NCBI GenBank assembly: GCA_016292705.1
Contig: JAEDHZ010000001.1
Coordinates: 1-32,770 of the forward strand
Length of the DNA stretch: 32,770 bases
Origin: Clostridiaceae bacterium
Lineage (GTDB): Bacteria; Bacillota; Clostridia; Oscillospirales; Acutalibacteraceae
Direction: 5' to 3'
The translations under genes and the position numbers were made by a program. Each line of letters opens with the position of its first letter. Within the stretch, counting starts at the first letter, position 1. This document shows positions 32,043 through 32,770 of the stretch, in pieces. Below the pieces are notes generated by a model, which was not told where the DNA came from, did not search any database, and worked only from the letters and a program-made list of their open reading frames with translations.

Positions 32043-32761
32043 CACATATAAATGCAGACGGAGTTTTGTTTTCAAGTCTCAATGAAGCAATCCGCAGCGC
32101 AGACAAGGACTGCTTTGTTGAAAACTGCCTCGGCCAACGCTTCATCGCTTCAGGAATGAAAGATAAAAACATAACAATAGACGGTGTTCCCGGCAATGCC
32201 CTCGGCGCCTATCTCGGAGGCGGAACAATTACCGTTAACGGCAATGCGCAGGACGCAGTGGGCGACACAATGAACAACGGGGAAATTGTTGTTCACGGCA
32301 ACATCGGGGATGCAGCAGGCTATGCAATGCGTGGCGGCGCAATCTACATCCGGGGCAGCGCAGGCTACAGAGCCGGAATACACATGAAGGAGTACAAAGA
32401 AAAAAAGCCCGTAATTGTCATCGGTGAAAGGGCAGGAAGCTTTCTCGGAGAATATCAGGCAGGCGGACTTATAATCGTCCTCGGCCTCCAAAAGGACGGA
32501 AAGCCCACAGTCGGAAACTTTCCCTGCACGGGAATGCACGGCGGAAAAATGATTATCCGAGGTGATGCGGATTCGATAGTTTTTCCGGCTCAGATTACCG
32601 CAAAAAAGGCAGAGGAAAGCGATATGGCAGAAGCTCTCCCGTATATTGAACGGTTCTGCCATCTTTTCGGTTTTGATACTAATGATATGCTTTGCGAACA
32701 GTTCACGGTTATCACTCCGGACAGCAAGAACCCTTATAAGCAGATGTATGTTGCAAATTAG
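32039..32761 (+). CDS. GXGXG-domain protein, glutamate synthase domain 3
   Basis: A 240-residue right-handed beta-helix protein with the repeated Gly pattern of the GltB C-terminal domain: GNALGAYLGGGTITVNG, GDTMNNGEIVVHGNIGDAAGYAMRGG, YIRGSAGYRAGIHM and GSFLGEYQAGGLIIVLG. In single-chain glutamate synthase this domain is structural and packs against the synthase barrel; similar repeats occur in formylmethanofuran dehydrogenase subunit C. The C-terminal part (about 190-240) carries an extra helical segment. It overlaps the oxidoreductase gene by 4 nt (ATGA) and its TAG stop lies 9 nt before the window end, so any further operon gene is outside the view. Confidence 0.92.
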   Translation: MTHINADGVLFSSLNEAIRSADKDCFVENCLGQRFIASGMKDKNITIDGVPGNALGAYLGGGTITVNGNAQDAVGDTMNNGEIVVHGNIGDAAGYAMRGGAIYIRGSAGYRAGIHMKEYKEKKPVIVIGERAGSFLGEYQAGGLIIVLGLQKDGKPTVGNFPCTGMHGGKMIIRGDADSIVFPAQITAKKAEESDMAEALPYIERFCHLFGFDTNDMLCEQFTVITPDSKNPYKQMYVAN

Positions 32762-32770
32762 ATTTTAGAT

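Overview
The window looks like a chromosomal segment of a spore-forming anaerobic Firmicute, most likely class Clostridia and probably an Oscillospirales/Ruminococcaceae relative. The reasons are a full-length SpoIIE, a GlgC/GlgD pair of ADP-glucose pyrophosphorylase subunits, a class B sortase, a split ferredoxin-type glutamate synthase, strong AAGGAGG ribosome binding sites and many sigma-A promoters with 17-bp spacers. The lineage is inferred from gene content; no rRNA is present. I see no phage, transposase, CRISPR array or tRNA.

Layout. 1-837 (minus): the N-terminal part of a secreted, beta-propeller-like protein running off the left edge. 1188-8924 (plus): cysteine desulfurase, thiI, cinA, a class B sortase and a membrane-anchored SpoIID-domain protein. 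9042-11312 (minus): an SDR reductase (EF-P 5-aminopentanone reductase type), an acyltransferase-3 membrane protein and a Nudix hydrolase. 11592-12557 (plus): an unrecognised anchored extracellular protein. 13009-19515 (plus): the glycogen operon glgB-glgC-glgD-glgA plus a YhhN/lysoplasmalogenase gene, behind a long, apparently folded leader. 19583-19705 (minus): a 40-residue small protein. 19874-22204 (plus): spoIIE. 22305-25237 (minus): a glycerophosphodiester phosphodiesterase, a small secreted peptide, a three-module FN3-like protein and nagB. 25329-26130: a long gene-free A-rich stretch. 26131-27396 (minus): rarA. 27766-32761 (plus): a five-gene modular glutamate synthase operon.

How genes work together. 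The desulfurase supplies persulfide sulfur to ThiI for 4-thiouridine in tRNA. GlgC/GlgD make ADP-glucose, GlgA polymerises it and GlgB branches the chain. In the last operon a class II amidotransferase releases ammonia from glutamine, the ferredoxin-fused FMN subunit and GXGXG protein form the glutamate-forming core, and the Fe-S and FAD proteins probably bring electrons.

Most interesting points: (1) a promoter-proximal terminator in front of the glutamate synthase operon whose 5' arm can instead fold into two adjacent hexaloop hairpins, each with A at loop position 1 and G at position 4, the signature of an ANTAR antitermination site; (2) a SpoIID domain whose parts are in circularly permuted order; (3) a roughly 200-nt leader of the glycogen operon that folds almost end to end; (4) a promoter followed at once by a terminator upstream of nagB; (5) two small proteins, one secreted, with aromatic amphipathic helices.
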